Made by a program: the position numbers and the translations under genes
The notes under the pieces: generated by a model
The model's input: the letters and a program-made list of their open reading frames with translations, nothing else
Told to the model about the DNA's origin: nothing
Database searches by the model: none
Shown: piece after piece, positions 8,554-16,535 of the stretch
Position numbering within the stretch: position 1 is the stretch's first letter
Layout: every line of letters starts with the position of its first letter
Assembly: GCA_004020365.1 (NCBI GenBank)
Contig: SAQR01000022.1
Span: forward strand, 1 to 64,000
DNA length: 64,000 nt
Direction of reading: 5' to 3'
DNA from: Mesorhizobium sp.
GTDB taxonomy: Bacteria; Pseudomonadota; Alphaproteobacteria; Rhizobiales; Rhizobiaceae

Positions 8554-9186
8554 CTACGGCCGGCGCCTGGGGTTGATCACGTCCGCGATCCGGACCAGGT
8601 CCGCCAAGGTCCTCGCGCCCATCTTCCGCATGGCCGCGCCACGATGAATTTTGGCGGTGATCTCGCTGATTCCGAGGTCGCCGGCCACCTGCTTGTTCAT
8701 CTTTCCGTCTGTGACCAGTACCATTACCTGCTTCTCCCGTGCCGACAATGTTTCAAATCGCTCCCGCACTTTCGAAACATCACCATCGACGGCGCGCTGC
8801 TGCCGCCCGCGCTCTATGGCAGCGAACACGGCATCGAGCATGTCCTGATCCTTGAATGGCTTTGGGAGAAAGTCCACTGCACCGCGCTTCATGGCGCGAA
8901 CTGACATGGGAATGTCGCCATATCCGGTCATCATCACGACCGGCAGACGAACACCCGTCCGTGACAGCTGCGCCTGAAAATCGAGCCCGTTCATGTCAGG
9001 CAAGCGGATATCGATGATAAGACAGCCCGGAGAATCCGGAACGGGCGTGTCGAGGAAATCCTGTGCGGTTGCATAAGTCCGCGTTTCGAGCCCTATCGAA
9101 AGGAAAAGGTCTTGCAACGCTCCTCGCATCGACGCGTCATCGTCGACCACGTGAACAATGGATTTCTCGTCCGAGGGGAGCGGCAT
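8554..9186 (-). CDS. FixJ/NodW-type response regulator
   Basis: The receiver domain (residues about 8-120) has VVDDDASM, the phospho-Asp in LIIDIRLPDMNG, and Lys in LPKPFK. The LuxR-type HTH (about 140-205) has LSAREKQVMVLV and NKQVAGDLGISEITAKIHRG. The length of 210 residues is normal for the FixJ family. It is the first gene of an apparent unit, regulator - receiver - (small ORF) - membrane kinase. It is therefore the likely transcriptional output of that pathway, with unknown targets. Confidence 0.9.
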   Translation of the reverse strand: MPLPSDEKSIVHVVDDDASMRGALQDLFLSIGLETRTYATAQDFLDTPVPDSPGCLIIDIRLPDMNGLDFQAQLSRTGVRLPVVMMTGYGDIPMSVRAMKRGAVDFLPKPFKDQDMLDAVFAAIERGRQQRAVDGDVSKVRERFETLSAREKQVMVLVTDGKMNKQVAGDLGISEITAKIHRGAAMRKMGARTLADLVRIADVINPRRRP

Positions 9187-9669
9187 TACTAAGCATGCCA
9201 GAACTCTGAGCGTGCATCAAACGAAAGTGTGACGGAGTCGATTCATTCTTTTAGGCGGAGCGCCGCCTCCTGGCCCCCGGGCTCCCGCCCGCGGTGACGG
9301 CGCCAGCAACGATCTGCGCCACCCGCGCGGGATTTATTCTTGAGTTGCCTGAGGCCCCAAGTTTCGCCCGCGTAAAGCCTCAAGAACACTCAAGGTTTGC
9401 ATTGATGCTCTCGCAGCGAGTTTGCGTCATGGCGCGACAGAAAGCGGCGATCTGTATTATCCAATTCATACTTTGATATGAGCATGCCCTTCCGAGCGTT
9501 GGATAGCCAATCCGGCGCAGAAACCTAGGATACCAGCTCTTGAAGAGGGCTAACGAGTCACTAGTGAACTGCAACTCGGCGTTGCGGCAGCTCTGCGGCC
9601 AGGGGCTGCAACTTCGTCAACCTTTGATCCCCCGCCACCTTGCCGAACGCCGAACTAAGGAGCCTCGCA

Positions 9670-9936
9670 GTGGATAACCTTTCCGAACCTACGCGGCGTA
9701 ACGTCCTCGCGAATAAGGCAGCGGCCAGCTCTCTCGGCCTTGCTCCCAAGGCAGCCAAACGCACCGCCCACGCCTGGTCAGGCGCGGCTCAGGGAAACAA
9801 AGCGATTCCTCCCTTACGCATCAACCTTTCAGAAGGGACCCTTGTAGATTTGCGTCGGCGCCTGGCGGCAACCCGCTCGCCCCGGCGGGAGGCTGTCAAC
9901 AACTTTTCGCAAGGCATGCAGTTGGCGAAAACTGCT
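9670..9936 (+). pseudogene. 5' remnant of an epoxide hydrolase gene
   Basis: GTG 9670 starts a Tat-like leader (EPTRRNVLANKAAASSLGL). It is followed by a piece of the epoxide-hydrolase N-terminal (EHN) domain: PPLRINLSEGTLVDLRRRL, then AATRSP and FSQGMQLAK. In intact enzymes this is followed by the alpha/beta hydrolase core, which is absent here. The remnant is in the same frame as the following response regulator and has no stop between, so a fused product is possible. Family assignment is from knowledge of the EHN signature. Confidence 0.6.
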
Positions 9937-9951
9937 GACGCTAGGCCATCT

Positions 9952-10566
9952 ATGTCGCAATGCAAACCGGTCGTGTTCGTGGTCGACGACGACCGATCCG
10001 TCCGCGAATCCCTGGAATCGCTCATCCACTCTGCGGGCTGGTGCCCGAAAGTTTTCGAGTGCGCTCTGGCATTCTTCTCTGTCCCGCGACCAAGTGTTCC
10101 GAACTGCTTGATCCTGGACGTCAATCTTCCGGATATCAGCGGGCTTGATTTGCAAAGTCTAGTCTCTGTCGAGCGGATAACGCCAATAGTCTTCGTCACG
10201 GCATTTGGCGATGTGGCCATGACTGTTAAGGCGATGAAAGCAGGCGCTGTTGAGTTCCTTATGAAACCATTCCACACCGAAGTGCTGTTGGCCGCCGTCG
10301 AGGAGGCGCTGGAGCGCAGCAGAACCGCGCTCGAGTTCGATTTGGACGTGCGTGCTCTGCAAGTTCGCCACGAATCGCTGAGTTGCCGCGAGCAGGAGGT
10401 CATGGCGCTGGTCGTCTCCGGGTTGCTGAACAAGCAGGTCGCATTTGAGCTGGGCATCAGCGAGATCACAGTGAAGGCCCACAGGGGCAGGGTAATGCGC
10501 AAGATGGAAGCGAAATCTCTTCCCGACCTAGTGAACATGGACGCGAGGCTCGGCCTCGCGCACTGA
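9952..10566 (+). CDS. FixJ-type response regulator
   Basis: Starting at ATG 9952 (MSQCKPVVFVVDDDRS), the receiver domain shows phospho-Asp in LILDVNLPDISG and Lys in LMKPFH. The LuxR HTH shows LSCREQEVMALV and NKQVAFELGISEITVKAHRG. The length of 204 residues is normal for the family. The frame is open upstream through the epoxide-hydrolase remnant, and no good Shine-Dalgarno precedes ATG 9952. It is divergent from the regulator at 8554-9186, and no adjacent kinase is encoded. Confidence 0.88.
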   Translation: MSQCKPVVFVVDDDRSVRESLESLIHSAGWCPKVFECALAFFSVPRPSVPNCLILDVNLPDISGLDLQSLVSVERITPIVFVTAFGDVAMTVKAMKAGAVEFLMKPFHTEVLLAAVEEALERSRTALEFDLDVRALQVRHESLSCREQEVMALVVSGLLNKQVAFELGISEITVKAHRGRVMRKMEAKSLPDLVNMDARLGLAH

Positions 10567-11077
10567 CCAGCCGTGGGCCAGGAGGCCGCTAGGAAAGAAG
10601 CTGGCGATTGGGGTGATTTGAGCGAGCCGGCGATTGTTGCCAGCGGCAACGATCGGCAACCGCTCGGTCAGAAGTCAGGATTTCCTTGCTGCGAATTAGC
10701 CTTCTACGGGAGCGCTGCACAGACCGAGAACGGCGATGTGACATTGTGCGCGCGTGGCCACCCTGAGATTAGCAGTGAGCTAGGAGGGCGTATTGCCTGT
10801 CCAGGGCGGTTTACTCCGTAGAGAAGGTTGGATCCCGGCGCTTCGGTAGGGCCGGCAGTGGAATTTATCGCTCGTTTGCTCTGAAGCGGCATCGGGCATC
10901 GGCAAAGGGCACAAAAGTCACTGCAGGTCATGGAGCTGGCGATCCAATACGGAGCACTCGTCTGGCACACTGATGCCAAAGTATTGTCAACACCATCGTA
11001 CAATAGATTGAACTCCAAAATTGATCTTATCTGTCTGTTGCACCCGACTAAGCAGATTGTGGACAGGAGTTCGCATC
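10567..11077. other. Intergenic stretch, no recognised gene
   Basis: About 510 bp between the response regulator and a small secreted protein. Short open frames exist on both strands, but none has a recognisable domain, a convincing ribosome binding site, or codon usage like its neighbours. No RNA gene or strong hairpin was recognised. Confidence 0.4.
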
Positions 11078-11671
11078 ATGATACTGTGGTCTCTCATCAC
11101 GCAGCCGGCGTCAGCCTTTCGCGAATTCGTAGCACCTCGCTACCGGCCCGAGCTCCACTACATGCGCGGCCCCGGTCCAGCCTACGCGCGCCGCGCGGTC
11201 ATGGTCGGGGCGAGAAACTGTGTAGTCGACTGTCACCTCTGGCCGCTCTGCCGTTGTCATATCAGCTGCGTCATTGACGATCGCACCAAGCCCGCACCCA
11301 GCGGCGTGTTCGCAGGCATGACGCTGCTGGCCGTGGTCGCCGCCGCGCTAGTCACCGCTGCACTGGTTGGCGTATGGGTGTTCCTCATGACATCCGATGC
11401 GATGGCGCATGACGCGTTGCCAGCCGCTGCGCAGCCGCGGGGGTGGTCCTATCCCTTCTCCTGTTGCTCCGGCTATGATTGCCGAGAAGTCGCTGATAAT
11501 GCGATCGGAGAGCGGCCTGAAGGCTACGTCATCAAGGGGACGGGCGAACTGATCACTTACGCAGACAGCCGCATCAAGGACAGTCCCGATGGCGTATTTC
11601 ATTGGTGTTCGATGGCCGGCGCGAATGACGGGCACACCATCTGCCTTTTTGTACCGCCGCGTGGATTCTGA
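11078..11671 (+). CDS. Conserved rhizobial secreted protein of unknown function
   Basis: The C-terminal 90 residues (from AQPRGWSYPFSCCSGYDC to HTICLFVPPRGF) match a small Cys-rich periplasmic protein family common in rhizobia; its function is unknown. A hydrophobic segment (MTLLAVVAAALVTAALVGVWVF) just before it would be the signal or membrane anchor. ATG 11078 has CAGGAG eight bases upstream and gives 197 residues. ATG 11318 in front of the hydrophobic segment is an alternative that fits family length better. Confidence 0.65.
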   Translation: MILWSLITQPASAFREFVAPRYRPELHYMRGPGPAYARRAVMVGARNCVVDCHLWPLCRCHISCVIDDRTKPAPSGVFAGMTLLAVVAAALVTAALVGVWVFLMTSDAMAHDALPAAAQPRGWSYPFSCCSGYDCREVADNAIGERPEGYVIKGTGELITYADSRIKDSPDGVFHWCSMAGANDGHTICLFVPPRGF

Positions 11672-11700
11672 TTTCGCAACGGATCCCCCCGATCCAATTG

Positions 11701-11835
11701 CGTGCTATAATTGATCCGAAGGACCTGTCGCGTGCCGCCGCCGACGTCGCGCCGGGCGTCAGGGAAACGCTCAATGTCTGGCGCAACGGCAAGGCCATGC
11801 AGATTTCCGCCGCTGTCGGACGCAACAGCGATGAT
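11701..11835 (+). pseudogene. PDZ-domain remnant of a DegP/HtrA-type protease
   Basis: The frame reads IDPKDLSRAAADVAPGVRET then NVWRNGKAMQI. This is the usual end of a DegP/DegQ PDZ domain (pattern: DL..A.....PG....L.V.R.G). No protease domain precedes it. It runs without a stop into the molybdoenzyme gene, so long automatic gene calls may fuse them. Considered a 3' remnant; the identification is by motif pattern only. Confidence 0.45.
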
Positions 11836-11961
11836 GCGAAGACCCCCTCGGCAGAAGGCAATGGCGGCAAGTCCCCTCGCCCAAGATTCCTGTCGCCCGC
11901 CGGGATATCTTCGAGAACACTGGCCGCGGTCGATTTCGACCCGCAGCAACGGATCGTGTCG

Positions 11962-12573
11962 ATGGTAACCCGCGGCTTCTTTTCAGGACGAAAACCTCCG
12001 ACGGATGCGGATGGGCGCATTCCGCCCGGACAGTATCTCGAGCAAGGGTTTCCCGTTCTGTCAGCCGGGCCGACGCCGCGCGTGCGCACCGAGGACTGGT
12101 CGTTCACGCTCAAGCACGGACCGCGGCCGGTCAAGAAATGGACCTGGGCCGAGTTCAACGCGCTGCCGCTGAGCAGGATGACGCGTGACATCCATTGCGT
12201 GACGGCATGGACCAAGTTCGACACGTCATGGCAAGGCGTGCTGATCGACGATATCCTTGCCGATGCCGGCATCGCGCCGCCGACCGCCTTCACGCTGGCA
12301 CATTCGTTCGACGGCTACGCCACCAATGTGCCGGCGAAGGACCTTGTCGCCGGCAAGGCGATGGTGGCGCTGCTCTATGAAGGCAAACCAATCACGCCGG
12401 ACCATGGCGGACCGGCGCGGCTGCTGGTGCCGCATCTCTATTTCTGGAAGTCGGCCAAATGGCTGAACGGGCTGCAGTTCACCGAGCGCGACGAGCCGGG
12501 CTTCTGGGAATTGCGCGGCTATCACATCTATGGCGACCCGTGGCGCGAGCAGCGCTACACGGACGATCCATGA
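11962..12573 (+). CDS. Sulfite oxidase-like molybdopterin oxidoreductase
   Basis: A 203-residue protein of the sulfite-oxidase/YedY-like superfamily. Key features are RMTRDIHCVTAW with the probable Mo-ligating Cys, HSFDGYATNVP, and DHGGPARLLVPHLYFWKSAKW, which lines the cofactor pocket. No signal peptide is visible from MVTRGFF, so it is probably cytoplasmic. It overlaps the next gene by four bases (ATGA), and the pairing of this family with a flavin reductase is recurrent in Alphaproteobacteria. The substrate is unknown. The frame is open upstream into a PDZ remnant; ATG 11962 is preferred because homology begins there. Confidence 0.82.
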   Translation: MVTRGFFSGRKPPTDADGRIPPGQYLEQGFPVLSAGPTPRVRTEDWSFTLKHGPRPVKKWTWAEFNALPLSRMTRDIHCVTAWTKFDTSWQGVLIDDILADAGIAPPTAFTLAHSFDGYATNVPAKDLVAGKAMVALLYEGKPITPDHGGPARLLVPHLYFWKSAKWLNGLQFTERDEPGFWELRGYHIYGDPWREQRYTDDP

Positions 12574-13316
12574 GCGAGGCAGCGGCGACGCAATCGCCCT
12601 GGCAGATGGCGAAGATCATTCGCATCGAAAAGCGCACGCCGCGCGTCACCAGTTTCTTCTTCAAGCTGTCGCGACCCTTTGCCCATCAGGCCGGGCAACA
12701 TGTCGATGTCAGGCTGACGGCGCCGGACGGCTATCAGGCGCGCCGCTCCTATTCGATCGCCTCCGCACCCGAGAGCGGCGGGACGGTCGAGTTGGCGATC
12801 GAACGGCTCGAAGACGGCGAGGTCTCGCCCTTCTTCCACGAGGTGGCAGCGGTCGGCGACGAAATCGAGCTGCGCGGTCCGCTCGGCGGCCACTTCGTCT
12901 GGTCCGACAGCGATGGCGGGCCGATCATCCTGGTCGGAGGCGGTTCCGGCGTGGTGCCGCTGATGGCGATGGTGCGCCACCGCACGGCGCGCAAATCCTT
13001 CGTGCCGGTCGCGTTGGTGTTTTCGGCGCGGATCTGGGACGAGGTGATCTTTCGCGACGAGCTGATCAAGCTCGACGACCGCCGCGACGGCTTTGACCTG
13101 GTGCTGACGCTGACGCGCGAGCCGGCTCAGCGCCCCGATGACTATTCGCGGCGGATCGACGCCCAGATGATGATGCAATCCATGTCGCGGCTGCCCGAGC
13201 CGCCGAAGCTCGCCATCGTCTGCGGCTGGAACGCCTTCGTCTCGGCCGCCGCCCAGGCGCTGATCGACGCCGACGTCCCGGCCGACCTCATCCGCACCGA
13301 GCGCTACGGGGTGTGA
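12570..13316 (+). CDS. Ferredoxin-NAD(P)H reductase-type flavoprotein
   Basis: The FAD-binding barrel has the RRSYSIASAPE motif (RxYS), followed by a NAD(P)-binding Rossmann part with GGGSGVVPLMAMVRH and the C-terminal VCGWNAFVSAAAQ segment. The length of 248 residues matches two-domain reductases lacking a ferredoxin domain. It is translationally coupled to the sulfite-oxidase-like enzyme through an ATGA overlap. It is therefore the probable electron donor or acceptor partner of that molybdoenzyme. Confidence 0.88.
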   Translation: MSEAAATQSPWQMAKIIRIEKRTPRVTSFFFKLSRPFAHQAGQHVDVRLTAPDGYQARRSYSIASAPESGGTVELAIERLEDGEVSPFFHEVAAVGDEIELRGPLGGHFVWSDSDGGPIILVGGGSGVVPLMAMVRHRTARKSFVPVALVFSARIWDEVIFRDELIKLDDRRDGFDLVLTLTREPAQRPDDYSRRIDAQMMMQSMSRLPEPPKLAIVCGWNAFVSAAAQALIDADVPADLIRTERYGV

Positions 13317-13328
13317 GCGGCTTGTCTA

Positions 13329-13550
13329 TCAGGCTTCGATCTCGAGCGCCGACAGCGGCTTCGAGCAGCAGGCGAGGATAAAGCCGTCATCGATCTCGTG
13401 ATCGAGGATGCCGCCATTGTGGGTCATCGCCACGTGCCGGAGACCTTTTTCACCTTGCAGGTTCCGCACAGGCCAAATTCGCAGGCCGCGGGAATCCTGC
13501 CCCCCGAAGCGCGCGCCGTCTGCAGCACGGTCTGCCCGGCAACGCATCCG
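13329..13550 (-). pseudogene. Truncated and frameshifted 2Fe-2S ferredoxin domain
   Basis: One antisense frame reads GQTVLQTARASGGRIPAAC then EFGLCGTCKVKKVSGT, a plant-type ferredoxin signature (C-x4-C-x2-C). After a one-base loss near 13434 the sequence continues in another frame as VAMTHNGGILDHEIDDGF then ILACCSKPLSALEIEA, with the fourth Cys and the typical C-terminus. The upstream part of the gene is missing. Such domains end the reductase subunits of Rieske-type demethylases. It faces the intact flavin reductase tail to tail. Confidence 0.75.
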
Positions 13551-13710
13551 GCGTAGACATCCGAAAGCGCAACCACAAGCAACGCACAACCCTGCAGTTT
13601 GCAAGCCGCCACGGGATTCGCCTGCTTGGGATGACGGTCGGGGACGAAAGAATCCGGGGATGTGCATTTGTAGGAACCCGCCAATCACGCGCCTCGACCT
13701 GGGGCCAAAG

Positions 13711-13800
13711 AAATTCCGGGATTTACAATCCATAACTACACGATTTACATCGGTGAATTTAATGGAGCGACTGCGGTGTTGCCCTAATGCGTTCGACGCC
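13711..13800. repeat. Direct repeat, copy 1 (about 90 bp)
   Basis: This segment shares gggatttacaatccataact and atggagcgactgcggtgttg with 15360-15450 in the same order and orientation, at roughly 85 percent identity by eye. The two copies are 1.65 kb apart and flank the ohr region. No coding meaning was recognised; they could be fragments of one mobile element or of a duplicated gene. Confidence 0.65.
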
Positions 13801-13912
13801 ACTTTGGCGCCGCGCAATTACTGGATCTCAATGCAGCGACCGGACGCTATTCTGAGTTCATTGGTGAACAGCTCCGGCTTTCGCGGTCTCCGCCGGGCAG
13901 ACTTGACCGGGT

Positions 13913-14308
13913 TCAGAGGAGCTTGGTCGCAACGTTGATGTTGCCGTGCGTCGCCTTGGAGTACGGACAAATGCTGTGTGCCGCACCGAGCAGCTCGCGC
14001 GCAACCTGAGGGTCGACGCCCGGCACGCTGACGTTGAGGCGCGCCCGCAGGAAGTAGGAGCCGGCGTCTGAGTTCAAATCGATCTCTGCATCGACCGCGG
14101 TACCCGCCGGAAGCTTGATGTTTCTCTGGGAGGCTGCGACCTCGAGCGCTCCCATGTAGCAGGCCGACCAGGCGGCACCGAACAGGTTTTCGGCGGCCGG
14201 GTGCGGCTGCTTCAGCTTGATGTCCAGCTGGCCGTCGCTGCTGCGGGCTCCGCCATCGCGACCGCTAGTATTGTGGGTCTTGCCAGTGAAGAGAAGTTTC
14301 TCAGTCAT
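13913..14308 (-). CDS. ohr: Organic hydroperoxide resistance protein (OsmC/Ohr family)
   Basis: A 131-residue OsmC-fold peroxidase. It has the two catalytic cysteines in family-typical settings, GAAWSACYMGAL and SICPYSKATHGN, about 60 residues apart. Ohr reduces organic hydroperoxides using lipoyl-dependent thiols in the cytoplasm. No OhrR-type MarR regulator lies next to it. A small antisense-strand-matched gene (14325-14480) precedes it by 16 bp and may be cotranscribed. Confidence 0.88.
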   Translation of the reverse strand: MTEKLLFTGKTHNTSGRDGGARSSDGQLDIKLKQPHPAAENLFGAAWSACYMGALEVAASQRNIKLPAGTAVDAEIDLNSDAGSYFLRARLNVSVPGVDPQVARELLGAAHSICPYSKATHGNINVATKLL

Positions 14309-14324
14309 ATCGAAATCCTTTCTC

Positions 14325-14480
14325 CTATCGTTCCAGCATGCCGATGAACGGACCCGCTGCCCGGCACATGGTGCTGCGCGGCCCGGCGCCCCAGCCAGTA
14401 TCGGTCGGCTTGCCCTGTCGAAAATAGCTCGTCGCCTTCCTCAGGATGAATGGCTCCGCATTCATGGGAGTCCTTGTCAT
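14325..14480 (-). CDS. Small hypothetical protein upstream of ohr
   Basis: A 51-residue frame starting MTRTPMNAEPFILRKATSYF and ending GPFIGMLER. It has balanced composition and shows no transmembrane segment. The start ATG immediately follows a perfect inverted repeat (14481-14546). The gene lies 16 bp upstream of ohr on the same strand. Function unknown; the assignment as a real gene rests on coherent composition and position. Confidence 0.4.
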   Translation of the reverse strand: MTRTPMNAEPFILRKATSYFRQGKPTDTGWGAGPRSTMCRAAGPFIGMLER

Positions 14481-14546
14481 GGCGTAGTCTCCTGTCCGGC
14501 GCTCTAACGCCGGATGATTCGAGGTTTGACACCCGGAGACTACGCC
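14481..14546. repeat. 12-bp perfect inverted repeat with nested hairpin
   Basis: GGCGTAGTCTCC (14481-14492) and its exact complement GGAGACTACGCC (14535-14546) flank a second small hairpin, ccggcgctctaacgccgg. The structure sits directly before the start codon of the 14325-14480 gene, upstream of ohr. It could be a regulator binding site, a 5'-UTR structure, or the end of a small palindromic element. Confidence 0.6.
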
Positions 14547-14612
14547 AACTCCCAAATGCAACCACTCCCGCGACGGCACCGTTTCCGGGGCACTAGCGGA
14601 AAGCCGGTCTCC

Positions 14613-15203
14613 CTATTTTGCAGGAGGCACAGTGAATGGTACCGTCACAGATTGTCCGGCGAAGACGTTGTGGTTAGCGTCGACCAACTCGATCTTCACC
14701 TTGTGATCGCCGGGCGAAAACCCTGCAATGTCGACAGTATTGGTGTTACCCGAATCCGCCCACAAGAATTCGTGGTCGTCGACGGTTATATGCAGATGCC
14801 CGATGCGTGGAGATGCCTTGAGGGCGCCCTCCCCGAACACCGGCACGATGTGCACGTTCTCCGTCCGGTACTGGGCCTGAAAGAGGCCCTGGGCCAGTGG
14901 GCCCGGAAGTGGTGGATCCACAATCAGTTTTGGTGCGGGTTCGTTCTCGATTGTTTCGAAGGGTGAAGCGCCGCGGACGTCCCTCGCGCTCTGGGCGAAG
15001 GCGCTCGTAGCGAACACGGCTCCTGTCGCGACTGCGGCAAGCGTCGTGATGAGTAGGGTCATGGCATTGTGCCGAAACCGGCGCAATTCGGTCAGTTCCG
15101 ACTCGGGAACGTTGACGCAGAAGGGGCGGATTGAGTCGCCGACCCCGGCGTGAGCCGTGGTGGCATGTAGTTTGCACCGCGTGGGCGATAGTGATGCTAA
15201 CAT
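14613..15203 (-). CDS. DUF6130-type secreted protein, possibly with a fused foreign leader
   Basis: The conserved part (from SARDVRGASPFETIENEPAP to FTVPPAK) matches a family of small secreted proteins, probably DUF6130, of unknown role. ATG 15062 begins a clean signal peptide (MTLLITTLAAVATGAVFA, cleavage after AFA). However, the only strong ribosome binding site, AGGAGG, lies 6 bp before ATG 15203. That start adds 47 residues including a fragment of an epoxide-hydrolase N-terminus. Either the longer chimeric protein is made, or translation of the leader couples to ATG 15062. Confidence 0.65.
   Translation of the reverse strand: MLASLSPTRCKLHATTAHAGVGDSIRPFCVNVPESELTELRRFRHNAMTLLITTLAAVATGAVFATSAFAQSARDVRGASPFETIENEPAPKLIVDPPLPGPLAQGLFQAQYRTENVHIVPVFGEGALKASPRIGHLHITVDDHEFLWADSGNTNTVDIAGFSPGDHKVKIELVDANHNVFAGQSVTVPFTVPPAK
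15078..15203 (-). pseudogene. 5' remnant of a second epoxide hydrolase gene
   Basis: Behind an excellent AGGAGG, the frame contains DSIRPFCVNVPESELTELRR, the start of the epoxide-hydrolase N-terminal domain. It then breaks off and runs in frame into the next gene's signal peptide. The hydrolase core is absent. It is the second such remnant in the window (first at 9670-9936). The retained ribosome binding site suggests it now drives the downstream gene. Confidence 0.55.
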
Positions 15204-15264
15204 GACGTCCTCCTATCTCTATCCGATCATTCGGATGTGAGAAGGATCGACCGTCGGCAACATT

Positions 15265-15310
15265 AACTCTATTGCACTATGGTACCGAACTCTATTGCAC
15301 TATGGTATCG
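15265..15310. repeat. Tandem 23-bp repeat upstream of the DUF6130 gene
   Basis: Two adjacent 23-bp units, 15265-15287 and 15288-15310 (AACTCTATTGCACTATGGTA plus CCG or TCG), differ at one base. They lie about 60-105 bp upstream of ATG 15203. Each contains TTGCACTATGGTA, a near match to a 13-bp word that recurs in the integrative element at 32255, 32283, 32429 and 38171. An operator or promoter role is plausible. Confidence 0.6.
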
Positions 15311-16520
15311 GCAATACCTTGTATTGGTTCGCCCGCAAATCAACTTTCAGAACTCAAGAGAAATTTCGGGATTTACAATCCATAACTACATGATTTACAT
15401 GGCCGAAACCAATGGAGCGACTGCGGTGTTGCCCTACCGCGTTCGCGCCCGTCCCGAGCACCCGTCGCGGCTCCAATCACTGGAATGAGATCGAAGTGAT
15501 AGCCAGACCGTCACATTGGCATATTGGCGACGCGGCCGAGCTGGTGAGAAGCGCTGGCTCGAAGGCGCTCGCCAACTGGGGAAAACGCCGCAGGAGAAGT
15601 CTCCGATAGCAGCCATTCGGGCGGCGGGATACTGCGCAATCTGGCACGGCCAAAAGAGCTGTAAACGGCGTTGCCATTCTGGCACGCGGCGTAGAGCCTC
15701 AAGAGACCCGCAGGGGACTTCCAGGCGATCCCGAAGTCGCAAATGGCCGATACATTGAAGCTGCCGTAAACGGCACCCATGTCGCGCAAGGCTCGAGCCG
15801 CAAAAAGGAAAGTCGCCGGGTGGATCCGCTGCACTGATCTAGCCTGCCCTCATCACCTGCGTCGGCACCACGGGCTTGGGGCAGCGTCGCTCGACAGGGC
15901 TGGGAGATCATGACGGAGTCGCGTTAGACATTCCAGCGAGGCGAAGGCCATGAAGTTCGGGAAGTGGGTCAGAATTCCCCTTGGTAATGTCCAGGAAGGG
16001 GCGCATTGCCGCCCGCCAGCCTTTTGGGCCGGAAGCGGGAACGTCCGCTTTCGGGATGATGGGGCTAGAAAGCCAACCTTTTCATCCAGGGTAGTGCCGA
16101 CCGCCTTGCGCCAAAGAGCGGTCATCGCCGAACCATTACTCAGACGTCGCGTTTGGGGCCGTTAGCGGACTGTCGGCTTCAGCAACGATTCGCTCGGAAA
16201 GCTGCCGCTACGCTTCTGACCTTCGCACGATTCACACCATGGCCGGTGCCGCGCCGGTTCTGCAGTGCGCCCCCAAAGACAGGGCGTTCCCTCGGTCGGA
16301 GATTAGACGTCGCGGCCGACGCTGATTTTGCGTGCCAGTACCGCGGCTTGGCCGGCATCCACGCGGCAGCAAATGCGCATCAACGGGCAATCGGCGTTAT
16401 TTTGTTCTGCGCCACAGCGAACTCCAACACCAAATGTCTCGCGGTTCGTCGTCCCCTGAACGTGCCCGGCGGCGGTCGATCGAGGTGGTCTTGTCGTCGG
16501 CGGGCTGCGGATCTCTGCCA
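15311..16520. other. Long intergenic region, no recognised intact gene
   Basis: About 1.2 kb. It holds the second copy of a 90-bp direct repeat (15360-15450). The remainder has short overlapping open frames on both strands without recognisable domains, good ribosome binding sites or consistent codon use. It probably represents decayed DNA plus the promoter region of the flavoprotein gene starting near 16536. Confidence 0.4.
15360..15450. repeat. Direct repeat, copy 2 (about 90 bp)
   Basis: Counterpart of 13711-13800, with gggatttacaatccataact and atggagcgactgcggtgttg in the same order. Here the frame reads EISGFTIHNYMIYM then AETNGATAVLPYRVR in one open frame; in copy 1 a stop follows VLP. 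A duplicated gene fragment of unknown family is a reasonable reading. Confidence 0.6.
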
Positions 16521-16535
16521 ATGAGAGTAACGACC

